Shown piece by piece: positions 7,301 to 13,916 of a DNA stretch of 13,916 bases. Made by a program: the position numbers and the translations under genes. Where the stretch lies: assembly GCA_900550745.1 (NCBI GenBank), contig URTO01000013.1, forward strand, positions 1 to 13,916, given 5' to 3'. Below the pieces are notes generated by a model that saw only the letters and a program-made list of their open reading frames with translations, was not told the DNA's origin and did not search any database. This stretch comes from an uncultured Desulfovibrio sp. Lineage in GTDB: Bacteria; Desulfobacterota; Desulfovibrionia; Desulfovibrionales; Desulfovibrionaceae. Position 1 is the first letter of the stretch, and every line of letters starts with the position of its first letter.

Positions 7301-7425
7301 GATGCGGCTTTCAGGCTCCACACCGGGGCGTGCCCCTTTATGGCCCTGTTTTCGGGTGCGGCGGGCGGCAGCCTTGGGGGAGGGGCTTCGGAAAGGGCCC
7401 TCGCTCATGCCCCAGCCATCCCCGT

Positions 7426-10400
7426 TCACGCCGGGTTCGTCACTTCGTCGCCGCTGTTCCCACTTCCACCGATGGTGTTTTCGAGCTTGCCCTTGAGGTT
7501 GTCGCGGAGGCGCCCGGCGAGCTGGGCGACGGACTCATTGAGGCTGGCGGGCGCGTGATCGCCCTGCGCCTCCTGCGGGATGCGGCTGCGGGCCACGGTC
7601 ATGAACAGCTTGATCCGGTTGAGCTGGTTCGCCTCGCTGCTGCCGGGGTCGTAGTCCACGGCCATGAGGTTGGCGTGGGGCCGGATGCGCTTCAATTCCT
7701 TGAGCACGCCCTTGCCCGTAATATGGTTGGGCAGGCAGCCGAACGGCTGGAGGCACAGGACGTTGCCCACCCCGTGGTCGATGAGCTCCAGCATTTCCGC
7801 CGTGAGCAGCCAGCCTTCCCCGGCCTGATTGCCCGTGGAGACGATGCCGCGCACGCTGCGGGCCAGATCCGCAATCCGGGAAACGGGGAGGAACCGGCTG
7901 CCTTCGAGCGCCCGGCGCATGGCGTCGCGCAGGGATTCGATGCGCTTGATGATCAGCCAGTTGCCGAGTGCGGGGAGTGCCTTTCCGCCCATGTGCCGCC
8001 ACAGGTAGACGGGATCGAGCAGGCAATAAAGGAAAAAGTCCATGAGATCGGTCAGGACGGGCTCGCCGCCTTCTTCCGCAATGTGGCGGATGACCTGATT
8101 GTTGGCGTCGGGGTGGTACTTGAGCAGGATTTCGCCCACGATGCCCACGCGGGGCAAGGGCGCGTGGTTCTGGCGGATGGCCGAGAAATCCCGCACGATG
8201 CTCCGCATGTGCGACTTGAACAGGGAGCTGTCGCCCCGCGCCGCGCTGAACTTTACGCGGTTCATCCAGTGGGCCAGCAGATCGTCCGTATCCCCGGCGT
8301 TGCGCTCATGGGCGCGCGCGGACAGCGAGACGCGCTGGAGCATGTCCCCATAGAGGCAGCCCAGGATGAGCCGGTGCAGCAGGCTCGCGGAGACGGAGAA
8401 TCCGGGCTGGCTGTTCAGGGAGCCGCCGCTCAGGGTCAGGACGGGCACATCCCCGAACCCGGCTTCGCACAGGGCCTTGCGGAGCAGCGCCGGGTAGTTG
8501 GTCGCCCGGCAGGGGCCGCAGGTCTGCGCCAGCATAAGGGCCGTGCGCTTGGGGTCGTACCGCCCGCTTTGCAGGGCGTCGATAAGCTGCCCGATGACCA
8601 CGATGGCGGGGTAGCAGGCGTCGTTGTGCACATAGTTGAGCCCGGTTTCGATGGCCCCGCGGCTGACCGTGGGCAGGACTTCCAGATTGTAGCCCGCGCT
8701 GGAAATGGCCTTGCCGATGATGTCGAAGTGCAGGGGGGACATCTGCGGGGCAAGGATGGTGTGCGTCCGGCGCATCGGCCTGGTGAACACCGGGCGGGAG
8801 GCGGGAGCGGCGTGCCGGGGCATGGGCGGCGTGCCGCGCCGTTCCTCCACGGCGGCGAGCAGGGAGCGGATGCGGATGCGTGCCGCGCCGAGGGACGCGC
8901 CCTCATCGATCTTGATGAGCGTATGCAGTTTCCCGGCGCGGGTGAGGAGTTCCGCCACCTGATCGGCGGTGATGGCGTCGAGGCCGCAGCCGAACGAGGT
9001 CAATTGCACCAGTTCGAGGTTGGGGCGCGTGCAGGCCAGCGCCGCGGCCCGGTACAAACGGGAATGGTAGGCCCACTGATCCACCACCCGGAGCGGTTCG
9101 GCGGGATGCCCAAGGTGCGCCACGCTGTCCTCGCTGAGCACGGCGGCGCCGAGGGAGGCGATGAGTTCGGGCAGCCCGTGATGGACAGCCGGATCGGCAT
9201 GGTAAGGCCGCCCGGACAGCACGATGCCGAGCCTGCCGGTGCGTTCCAGTTCGGCGAGCACCCGTTCGCCCTCTGCCCGGAGCTCGGCGCGGTAGGCTTC
9301 CTGTTCAAGGGCGGCGACGCGCACGGCGGCGCGGAGTTCCTTTTTCGGGATGCCGAACAGATCATGCAGTGCGGCGACGAGCGTGTCGGGGTGCTCCAGC
9401 GACACGAACGGCGTGTACAGGGTGCAGCCCTGTTCCAGCAGTTCGTCCGTATTCAGGCGGATGACTTCGGGGTACCCGGCCACCACCGGGCAGTTGTAGC
9501 CGTCCACGGCGTCCTTGCTTTCCCGGCGCTCGCGCGGCAGGCAGGGGAAAAAGATGCGCTTGAGCCCCTTGCGCAGGAGCGAGGCGATGTGCCCGTGAGC
9601 GAGCTTGGCGGGGTAGCAGACCGTTTGCGAGGGCATGGACGACAGGCCGAGATCGAAAAGCTCCTTGCCGGACGGCGGGGACAGCTCCACGCGGTAGCCC
9701 AGCTCCGTAAACAGCGTGAACCAGAACGGGTAATGCTCATACATATTGAGCACGCGGGGGATGCCGATGCGCCCGCGCGGGGCGCCGTCCTGCGGGAGCG
9801 GCTCGTATCTGAACAGGCGGCGTTCCTTCCATGCGTACAGGTTGGGCATGGACGGGGGGGCCGCTTCGCCGCCGGACGCGCCGCGTTCGCAGCGGTTGCC
9901 GGACACGAGCTTCCGGCCGTTGGAAAAGCGGTTGACCGTGAGCAGGCAGTGGTTGCCGCATCCCTTGCAGCGCAGGGTTTTGGCGGAAATCTTGAGGGCG
10001 CGCAGGGATGCCGACGTCAGGGGCGTGGGGGCCGCGCCGTCTGGCGTGCGGCTGCGGGCGAGCAGGGCCGCGCCGTAGGCCCCCATGAGCCCGGCGATGT
10101 CGGGGCGGCAGACATGGTGGTCAAGGAGCCGTTCCATGACCCGCAGCAGGGCATCGTTCAAAAACGAGCCCCCCTGCACCAGTACGCGATCCCCCAGTTC
10201 GGCGGGCGTGCGCAGGCGCAGGACTTTGTACAGCGCGTTGCGGGCCACGGCGTAGCACAGCCCGGCGGCGATGTCGCCGATGTCCGCGCCTTCCTTCTGC
10301 GCCTGTTTCACCTTGGAATTCATGAACACGGTGCAGCGCGAGCCCAAATCCACGGGATGCCGGGCGAACAGGGCGGCGCGCACGAACGCCTCCATGCTCA

Positions 10401-11808
10401 GGTTGAGGCTGCGGGCGAAGGTTTCGAGGAAGGCCCCGCATCCGGCGGAGCAGGCTTCGTTGAGGGTCACGCCCGCGATGAGGCCGTCCCGCGCCTTGAG
10501 GCACTTCATATCCTGGCCGCCGATGTCGATGACGTACGTCGCATCGGGCACGAGGCGGCAGGCGGCTTTCAGGTGGGCCACCGTTTCCACCTCGGCGGAC
10601 AGCGAGCCGAGGGCGGCCTGCGCGAGCTGCGCGCCGTAGCCCGTGGCTACGCTGGACTGGATCCACGCGCCTTCAGGCAGGCTGTCGATGAGATCGGCAA
10701 GGTAAGGCAAAAGCCCCGCCAGCGGATCGCCCTGATTGCGCTCATACCATGAAGCCAGGACAGCGCCGCCGGCATCGGCAAGCACGGCCTTGACCGTCGT
10801 CGAACCGAGGTCGACGCCGAGGAAGAGCGGGCCGGACGCGGCTTCCAGCGGCTTGCGCGGGGCGGCGTCCCGGCTGTGGCGTTCGCGGAACAGCTCGTAG
10901 TCGGCTTCGTTGTCGAACAGCGGGGGCAGGGAGGCCGCCCGATCCCCGGCATCGCCCCGCACGCGGGCGCGCCCGGCCAGCGTGTCCAGCGTGACGGGCT
11001 CCATGTGGGCCATGCGTGCCGCGCCGGGCAGCTCCACAAGGCTCAGGGCCGTGCCGAGCGCAACCATATATTGGGCGTTCGGGAACGGCACCACCTCTTC
11101 GGGCGTGAGCTTGAGCGTGGCGATGAAGCGTTTGCGGAGTTCGGGCAGGAAGTGCAGCGGCCCGCCGAGGAAGGCGACCTTGCCCCGGATGGGGTTCCCG
11201 CAGGCCAGCCCGCCGATGGTCTGTTCGACCACGGCCTGAAAGATGGAGGCGGCGAGGTCTTCCCGCGCGGCCCCTTCGTTGAGCAGGGGGACCACGTCGG
11301 TCTTGGCGAACACCCCGCAGCGCGAAGCGATGGGGTACAGGGTCTTGTAGTTCGCGGCGAGCTCGTTCAGCCCGGAGGCGTCGGTGTGGAGCAGCGCCGC
11401 CATCTGATCGATGAACGCCCCGGTGCCGCCTGCGCAGGCTTCGTTCATGCGCAGATCCATGCCTTGGCTGAGATAGAGGATCTTGGCGTCTTCGCCGCCG
11501 AGCTCCACGGCCACGTCGGTTTGCGGGGCAAGCACGGCGATGGCCCGTGAAGCGGCCACGACTTCCTGCACGAACGGCAGCCCAAGGGCTTCCGAGAGCC
11601 CGAGGGATGCGGATCCGGTGATCGCCGCCGAGACCGCCATGCCGGGATACTTGAGGGCCAGTTGGTCGAGCATGGTGGAAAGCGTCTGCCGGACGGCCGC
11701 CCCGTGGCGCAGGTATTGCGCCTCAAGCAGCTTGCCGTCTGCGGCGACGAGCGCGAGTTTGGCCGTGGTTGAACCAATGTCCAGCCCCAGAAATACGCTT
11801 CTTTCCAT
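7426..11808 (-). CDS. Large acyl-CoA dehydratase activase-type protein (tandem BadF/HgdC ATPase + DUF2229 + HgdB-like region)
   Basis: About 1,460 residues. The start is placed at 11808 because AGGAG lies 7 bases upstream; the adjacent ATG at 11811 is the alternative. The frame stays open to 12030, but that extension has no ribosome site and covers the promoter. Two ASKHA ATPase halves are visible. The first has GLDIGSTTAK (8-17), ELGGEDAK (102-109) and NEACAGGTGAF (122-132). The second has GVDLGSTTVK (331-340), DIGGQDMK (428-435) and NEACSAGCGAF (450-460). Each half keeps a cysteine pair 39 residues apart (125/164 and 453/492), the spacing that holds the [4Fe-4S] cluster in HgdC-type activators. 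RCKGCGNHC (613-621) with Cys640 may bind another metal or cluster. A DUF2229-type region (~680-900, CYPA at 731) and a C-terminal HgdB-like part with NDACYPA and QTCGPCRATNY follow. Such proteins drive ATP-dependent low-potential electron transfer; no dehydratase partner is encoded here, so the substrate is unknown. Confidence 0.88.
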   Translation of the reverse strand: MERSVFLGLDIGSTTAKLALVAADGKLLEAQYLRHGAAVRQTLSTMLDQLALKYPGMAVSAAITGSASLGLSEALGLPFVQEVVAASRAIAVLAPQTDVAVELGGEDAKILYLSQGMDLRMNEACAGGTGAFIDQMAALLHTDASGLNELAANYKTLYPIASRCGVFAKTDVVPLLNEGAAREDLAASIFQAVVEQTIGGLACGNPIRGKVAFLGGPLHFLPELRKRFIATLKLTPEEVVPFPNAQYMVALGTALSLVELPGAARMAHMEPVTLDTLAGRARVRGDAGDRAASLPPLFDNEADYELFRERHSRDAAPRKPLEAASGPLFLGVDLGSTTVKAVLADAGGAVLASWYERNQGDPLAGLLPYLADLIDSLPEGAWIQSSVATGYGAQLAQAALGSLSAEVETVAHLKAACRLVPDATYVIDIGGQDMKCLKARDGLIAGVTLNEACSAGCGAFLETFARSLNLSMEAFVRAALFARHPVDLGSRCTVFMNSKVKQAQKEGADIGDIAAGLCYAVARNALYKVLRLRTPAELGDRVLVQGGSFLNDALLRVMERLLDHHVCRPDIAGLMGAYGAALLARSRTPDGAAPTPLTSASLRALKISAKTLRCKGCGNHCLLTVNRFSNGRKLVSGNRCERGASGGEAAPPSMPNLYAWKERRLFRYEPLPQDGAPRGRIGIPRVLNMYEHYPFWFTLFTELGYRVELSPPSGKELFDLGLSSMPSQTVCYPAKLAHGHIASLLRKGLKRIFFPCLPRERRESKDAVDGYNCPVVAGYPEVIRLNTDELLEQGCTLYTPFVSLEHPDTLVAALHDLFGIPKKELRAAVRVAALEQEAYRAELRAEGERVLAELERTGRLGIVLSGRPYHADPAVHHGLPELIASLGAAVLSEDSVAHLGHPAEPLRVVDQWAYHSRLYRAAALACTRPNLELVQLTSFGCGLDAITADQVAELLTRAGKLHTLIKIDEGASLGAARIRIRSLLAAVEERRGTPPMPRHAAPASRPVFTRPMRRTHTILAPQMSPLHFDIIGKAISSAGYNLEVLPTVSRGAIETGLNYVHNDACYPAIVVIGQLIDALQSGRYDPKRTALMLAQTCGPCRATNYPALLRKALCEAGFGDVPVLTLSGGSLNSQPGFSVSASLLHRLILGCLYGDMLQRVSLSARAHERNAGDTDDLLAHWMNRVKFSAARGDSSLFKSHMRSIVRDFSAIRQNHAPLPRVGIVGEILLKYHPDANNQVIRHIAEEGGEPVLTDLMDFFLYCLLDPVYLWRHMGGKALPALGNWLIIKRIESLRDAMRRALEGSRFLPVSRIADLARSVRGIVSTGNQAGEGWLLTAEMLELIDHGVGNVLCLQPFGCLPNHITGKGVLKELKRIRPHANLMAVDYDPGSSEANQLNRIKLFMTVARSRIPQEAQGDHAPASLNESVAQLAGRLRDNLKGKLENTIGGSGNSGDEVTNPA

Positions 11809-11968
11809 CATGGATCTCCTTACATTGCTGGAGAGCCCGCCGCTGACAGCGGAAACCTCCATAAGCGACTGCATCGCTTCTTTACTGCCATCGGAAAACG
11901 GCTCGGAAAAAGGAACGGCGCCTTTATCTTTGCACATAACATGGTGTCTTTTTTTAACCAGATACCCA

Positions 11969-11996
11969 ATGATACTAAAAAAGTACAGAGTATCAA
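11969..11996 (-). promoter_or_regulatory. Activase promoter overlapping an inverted-repeat operator
   Basis: On the minus strand TTGATA (11996-11991), 16 bases, then TATCAT (11974-11969). The same bases contain TGATACT (11970-11976) and its inverse AGTATCA (11989-11995), separated by 12 bases. An operator covering both -35 and -10 suggests a dimeric repressor. A further GATACC half-site lies at 11961-11966. The leader to the ATG would be about 150 nt. Confidence 0.45.
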
Positions 11997-12044
11997 TGTA
12001 TTGTATTCCAATGTCGACAATGTGCGGCAAATGTGCCCTGTTCA

Positions 12045-12057
12045 GGTATCTGATACC
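12045..12057. promoter_or_regulatory. Perfect palindrome GGTATC-T-GATACC upstream of the activase promoter
   Basis: It shares the GATAC/GTATC core with the inverted repeat in the promoter 70 bases downstream, so it is probably a second site for the same unknown regulator. Confidence 0.45.
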
Positions 12058-12112
12058 ACCATTTCACATGGTTTTGGTTCCAATGGCAAGCGGGAAACGC
12101 TTGAACAGGCGA

Positions 12113-12400
12113 TTACAAGAGCACCGCAGATCGGCAGTACAGAGGGCGGGCGCGTAAAAAAATTTCCGCAGCGGCTTCCAAGGCGGCACAAGGGGCGCTG
12201 CCTTGCGGTTTCATGCGGAGAGCCGGAACCGCTTCCGCCAGCCTCACCTTTGGCGGCAGGTTTTCCAGAACCGGGGAGACACCGACTCCCTGATCATCCA
12301 AAGCTATCCCACCATGAACCACAAGAGGCCCTTTCCGTTTGGCTGTGTCATAAAAATGGTTGATGTTTTTTCCTCGAAGTTCCAAAGGGATAACCAACAA
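12113..12400 (-). pseudogene. Doubtful ORF of 95 codons, possibly a decayed gene remnant
   Basis: The first ~20 residues (MLVIPLELRGKNINHF) come from the leader-like repeat copy B and recur in front of the nitroreductase, so they are not a protein signature. The remainder (from about 12340 to 12113) faintly recalls the C-terminal end of a LysR-type effector domain (GVGVSP...LPPKVRLAE), but I would not rely on this. There is no ribosome site. It most likely represents non-coding or decayed sequence between the activase promoter and the repeat element; nothing else is seen in 12058-12340. Confidence 0.15.
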
Positions 12401-12499
12401 AACGCCTCAACCGCAGACTTCGACAAGGGGAAAGCCGGATAAAAAATCTCTATTTTCACCGCGCTGTGGAGGTGAAACAACCACATACTATGCCACAGC
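12341..12499 (+). repeat. Leader-like dispersed repeat, copy B
   Basis: Order of blocks: GGCTGTGTCATAAAAATGG, TTGATGTTTTTTCC, GAAGTTC, AAAGGGATAACC, AACAAAACGCC, CAAGGGGAAA, then a hairpin repeat TTTCACC...GGTGAAA (12453-12476) and CATACTATG. The hairpin belongs to the same structural family as array A. On the opposite strand ATCAACCATTTTT resembles an IHF site (ATCAANNNNTT), which in type I-E loci lies in the leader; this is suggestive only. Confidence 0.75.
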
Positions 12500-12964
12500 T
12501 TCCGTTTTGATCCGCAAGGCTCTGGAGTATCCCATGAGCAGCCGCAGGAGGAGTATTTTTAGCCAATCGGAGCGCCTAGTTGCTCCATGCGCATGAAGGA
12601 AGTCCATGTGTGGGGGGGGGGAACACATGCAGCCTCGTGAAGGTCAAGGACGGCCTGTATTAGGAAATCCATGTGTGGGGAACACGTTGCAATGGCTGCT
12701 GTCCTTCCATACGTATGGAGTGATGCGTGCCGGGATCGCGTCCTTTTCCATCCCAGTTGCCGTTTTTCCATGCGCATGGAGCACATTACCCGACGCCGGC
12801 GAACAGTGAGGGCCCGTTGGCTGTTTCTCCATACGCATGGAGCACATCCATACACACCCCTGTCAGATGCGTGGCGCACAGTTCTTCTCCATGCGCATGG
12901 AGCACATCGCGAAAAGTTTGCTCGGCCCGATTCGAGCACCGCTGTCTCTCCATATGCAGAGCCA
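12453..12964. CRISPR. CRISPR-like palindromic repeat array B, 60-61-base period
   Basis: After the TTTCACC...GGTGAAA unit of copy B come eight units built on TCCATGCGCATGGA. TCCAT begins at 12584, 12603, 12668, 12706, 12767, 12828, 12888 and 12949. The last five are spaced 61, 61, 60 and 61, exactly a 29-base repeat plus 32-base spacer. Units 12767, 12828 and 12888 continue as GGAGCACAT; on the minus strand they read ATGTGCTCCATGCGCATGG followed by AGAAAC or a close variant, laid out like a type I-E repeat. Spacer sequences are all different. The left units are irregular (gaps 19, 65, 38), with a G10 run in the second unit. Repeats vary more than in an active array and no cas genes are visible. 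Confidence 0.45.
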
Positions 12965-12983
12965 CAGCAAACGCAGTTTGCTG
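12965..12983. other. Perfect 8-bp stem with 3-base loop beside the last array unit
   Basis: CAGCAAAC (12965-12972) pairs with GTTTGCTG (12976-12983) around GCA. It separates the regular array from the AT-rich stretch. No U-tract follows directly, so it is not a typical terminator. Confidence 0.5.
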
Positions 12984-12989
12984 GGCTGT

Positions 12990-13069
12990 GTCGTTGTTTT
13001 ACATATAATTGTTTGAAATTATTCAAAACAATCTTTTGTGGCTTGAAAAATGGTTAGATAATTTCAATG
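12990..13069. other. AT-rich stretch with 10-bp inverted repeat
   Basis: TTGAAATTAT (13013-13022) is inverted as ATAATTTCAA (13058-13067). The stretch is sharply AT-rich in a GC-rich window, between the array and copy C. If the array is read on the minus strand, this is where an AT-rich CRISPR leader or promoter would lie. Confidence 0.4.
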
Positions 13070-13228
13070 GCTCTGTCATAGTATGCGGTTGTTTCATCCC
13101 ACAGTGTGGTGAAAATACAGCCTTTTTCTCCAATTTTCCCCTTGGCGAAACCTATGGCTAAGGCGTTTTGCTGGTTATTCCTTTGAAACTTCAAGGAAAA
13201 AGCATCAACCATTTTCTATGGCACAGCC
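13070..13228 (-). repeat. Leader-like dispersed repeat, copy C (inverted)
   Basis: Read on the minus strand from 13228 it follows copy B block by block: GGCTGTGCCATAGAAAATGG, TTGATGCTTTTTCC, GAAGTTTCAAAGGAATAACC, AGCAAAACGCC, CAAGGGGAAA, TTTCACC...TGAAACAACC (13115-13087), CATACTATG. It ends 38 bases before the nitroreductase start codon, so it forms most of that gene's upstream region. Confidence 0.75.
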
Positions 13229-13266
13229 ATGCCAAAAACCTTTTCCCTATCCGCAAGGAGGCAGCC

Positions 13267-13782
13267 ATGCTTGAACTGTTGCAACACCGCCGCAGCATCC
13301 GCACCTTCACCCACGAGCCCGTCTCGCAGGAAGACATCGACAGCCTGCTCAAGGCCGCCCTGCTCGCCCCTTCGTCGATGGGCAAGAAACCCGTCGAATG
13401 TATCGTTGTCCAGAACAAGGAAACCATAGCCCGCCTCAAGACCTACAAAAAACACGGCACCACGCCTCTCGAAACAGCCCCCCTCGCCATTGTGGTGATT
13501 GCCGACAGCCAGAAATCCGACGTGTGGGTGGAGGATGCCTCCATCGTCTCCATCCTCATCCAGCTTGAGGCGGAAAAGATCGGGCTCGGTTCCACGTGGA
13601 TCCAGCTTCGGAGGCGCGAAGGCGACAGCGGGCCTTCCGAAGAGGCTTTCCGGCAGGAGCTTGGCATCCCTGAGCATTATGGCGTCCTCAGCGTCATCGC
13701 CATCGGACACAAGAACGAGCGGAAGAACCCCTATACCGATGCGGATCTTGATTTCACCAAGATCCACCATGAGAGGTTCTGA
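13267..13782 (+). CDS. Nitroreductase-family flavoprotein
   Basis: 171 residues, starting MLELLQHRRSIRTF. The start at 13267 is set by AAGGAGG (13255-13261) five bases upstream. An in-frame ATG at 13168 lies inside repeat copy C and has no ribosome site. RRSIR near the N-terminus and APSSMGKKPVECIVV (about residues 34-48) are the FMN phosphate- and isoalloxazine-contact regions of nitroreductase-fold proteins. VEDASIVSILIQLEAEKIGLGSTW (residues 87-110, described here only in outline) is the conserved central helix. The C-terminal GVLSVIAIGH is also typical. It uses NAD(P)H and FMN to reduce an unknown substrate. The length fits the short nitroreductase subgroup, which lacks an extra C-terminal arm. 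It is the only plus-strand gene and has no operon partner visible. Confidence 0.88.
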   Translation: MLELLQHRRSIRTFTHEPVSQEDIDSLLKAALLAPSSMGKKPVECIVVQNKETIARLKTYKKHGTTPLETAPLAIVVIADSQKSDVWVEDASIVSILIQLEAEKIGLGSTWIQLRRREGDSGPSEEAFRQELGIPEHYGVLSVIAIGHKNERKNPYTDADLDFTKIHHERF

Positions 13783-13790
13783 GGACGCCG

Positions 13791-13811
13791 GGGCAGGGGT
13801 ATTCCCTGCCC
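13791..13811 (+). terminator. Stem-loop after the nitroreductase gene
   Basis: GGGCAGGG (13791-13798) pairs with CCCTGCCC (13804-13811) around a 5-base loop, 8 bases after the stop. No U-tract follows (GGATCG), so it is a weak or rho-assisted terminator at best. Confidence 0.4.
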
Positions 13812-13843
13812 GGATCGCCCTGCCCTCACCGATGAAGATCCTT

Positions 13844-13872
13844 TATAATTCAAATGGTTCAACGCATGAACC
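13844..13872 (+). promoter_or_regulatory. Possible promoter -10 with adjacent palindrome near the right edge
   Basis: TATAAT (13844-13849) is followed by GGTTCA-ACGCA-TGAACC (13856-13872), an operator-like palindrome. The half-site GGTTCATGC recurs at about 13891. No clear -35 is seen. The regulated gene would lie beyond the window. Confidence 0.25.
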
Positions 13873-13916
13873 AACGTGCCCTGCCTGTCAGGTTCATGCC
13901 CGCCGGTCAGCCGGTT

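Larger units (their letters stand above)
6877..7425. other. 549-base intergenic region between activase 3' end and the dsr gene cluster
   Basis: No protein-coding frame here looks real. The left part (6877-7087) must contain the minus-strand promoter and leader of the RsbRD_N-like gene and possibly the whole dsr operon. TTGTGA, a 17-base gap and TAAGGG, read on the minus strand near 7040-7012, is the best but weak candidate. Around 7088-7135 lies an AT-rich block. The right part is GC-rich and holds the stem-loop at 7254-7294. No convincing terminator for the activase transcript is seen apart from that stem, which on the minus strand is followed by CCCCCUUUG rather than a clean U-tract. Confidence 0.5.
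12341..13228. mobile_element. Composite element: 159-base inverted ends enclosing a palindromic repeat array
   Basis: Copy B (12341-12499) and copy C (13228-13070, inverted) are both 159 bases long and about 80 % identical by hand alignment. They face inwards. Between them lies the palindromic array and an AT-rich stretch. No transposase or other protein is encoded, so it would be a non-autonomous, MITE-like element, or alternatively two CRISPR-type leaders facing one another. I see no obvious target-site duplication at 12341 and 13228. Confidence 0.45.

Noticed and set aside
7330..10752. 1,140-codon open frame on the plus strand
   Set aside because: It lies entirely opposite the activase gene, has low-complexity G/A/H/R-rich composition and no domain. 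It is an antisense frame produced by high GC.
11812..12030. N-terminal extension of the activase to an ATG at 12030
   Set aside because: The extension has no ribosome site, covers a plausible promoter and operator, and is unlike activase N-termini, which begin close to GLDIGSTT.

Overview
The window looks like chromosomal DNA of a sulfite- or sulfate-respiring member of the Desulfovibrionaceae (Bilophila/Desulfovibrio-like). It is GC-rich and carries a complete dsrMKJOP operon in the usual order, preceded by an RsbRD_N-type gene. The genus is inferred from family resemblance, not from a search. Almost every gene is on the minus strand; the only convincing plus-strand gene is a nitroreductase at the right end.

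Layout. 1-464: 5' part of an alpha/beta-hydrolase-like gene on the minus strand, whose last ~25 codons run into AT-rich DNA that does not look like the same gene. 618-1062: a leader-like repeat (copy A) followed by hairpin repeats about 60 bases apart. 1064-1162: two strong stem-loops that close the dsr operon. 1176-6259 (minus): dsrM, dsrK, dsrJ, dsrO, dsrP, tightly packed. 6349-6876 (minus): RsbRD_N-like gene. 6877-7425: intergenic; it holds a good sigma70-type promoter and a rho-independent terminator, both on the plus strand, which could bound a small RNA. 7426-11808 (minus): a very large acyl-CoA dehydratase activase-type protein. Its promoter overlaps an inverted repeat, and a second palindrome lies upstream. 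12113-12400: a doubtful ORF. 12341-13228: a composite element with 159-base inverted ends (copies B and C of the leader-like repeat) enclosing palindromic repeats, five of them at a strict 60-61-base period. 13267-13782 (plus): small nitroreductase.

DsrMKJOP is the membrane complex that moves electrons between the quinone pool or periplasm and cytoplasmic DsrC trisulfide during sulfite reduction. All five subunits are present with their cofactor motifs. The activase has no dehydratase partner in the window, so its substrate is unknown.

The most interesting feature is the repeat system. Three copies of one leader-like sequence each sit next to hairpin repeats of one structural family, with varied sequence between repeats. 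The layout resembles type I-E CRISPR (29-base repeat plus ~32-base spacer), but the repeats diverge in sequence while keeping complementary arms, and no cas gene is in the window. Candidate explanations are decayed or cas-less CRISPR loci, a MITE-like element with long inverted ends, or an undescribed family of hairpin arrays.
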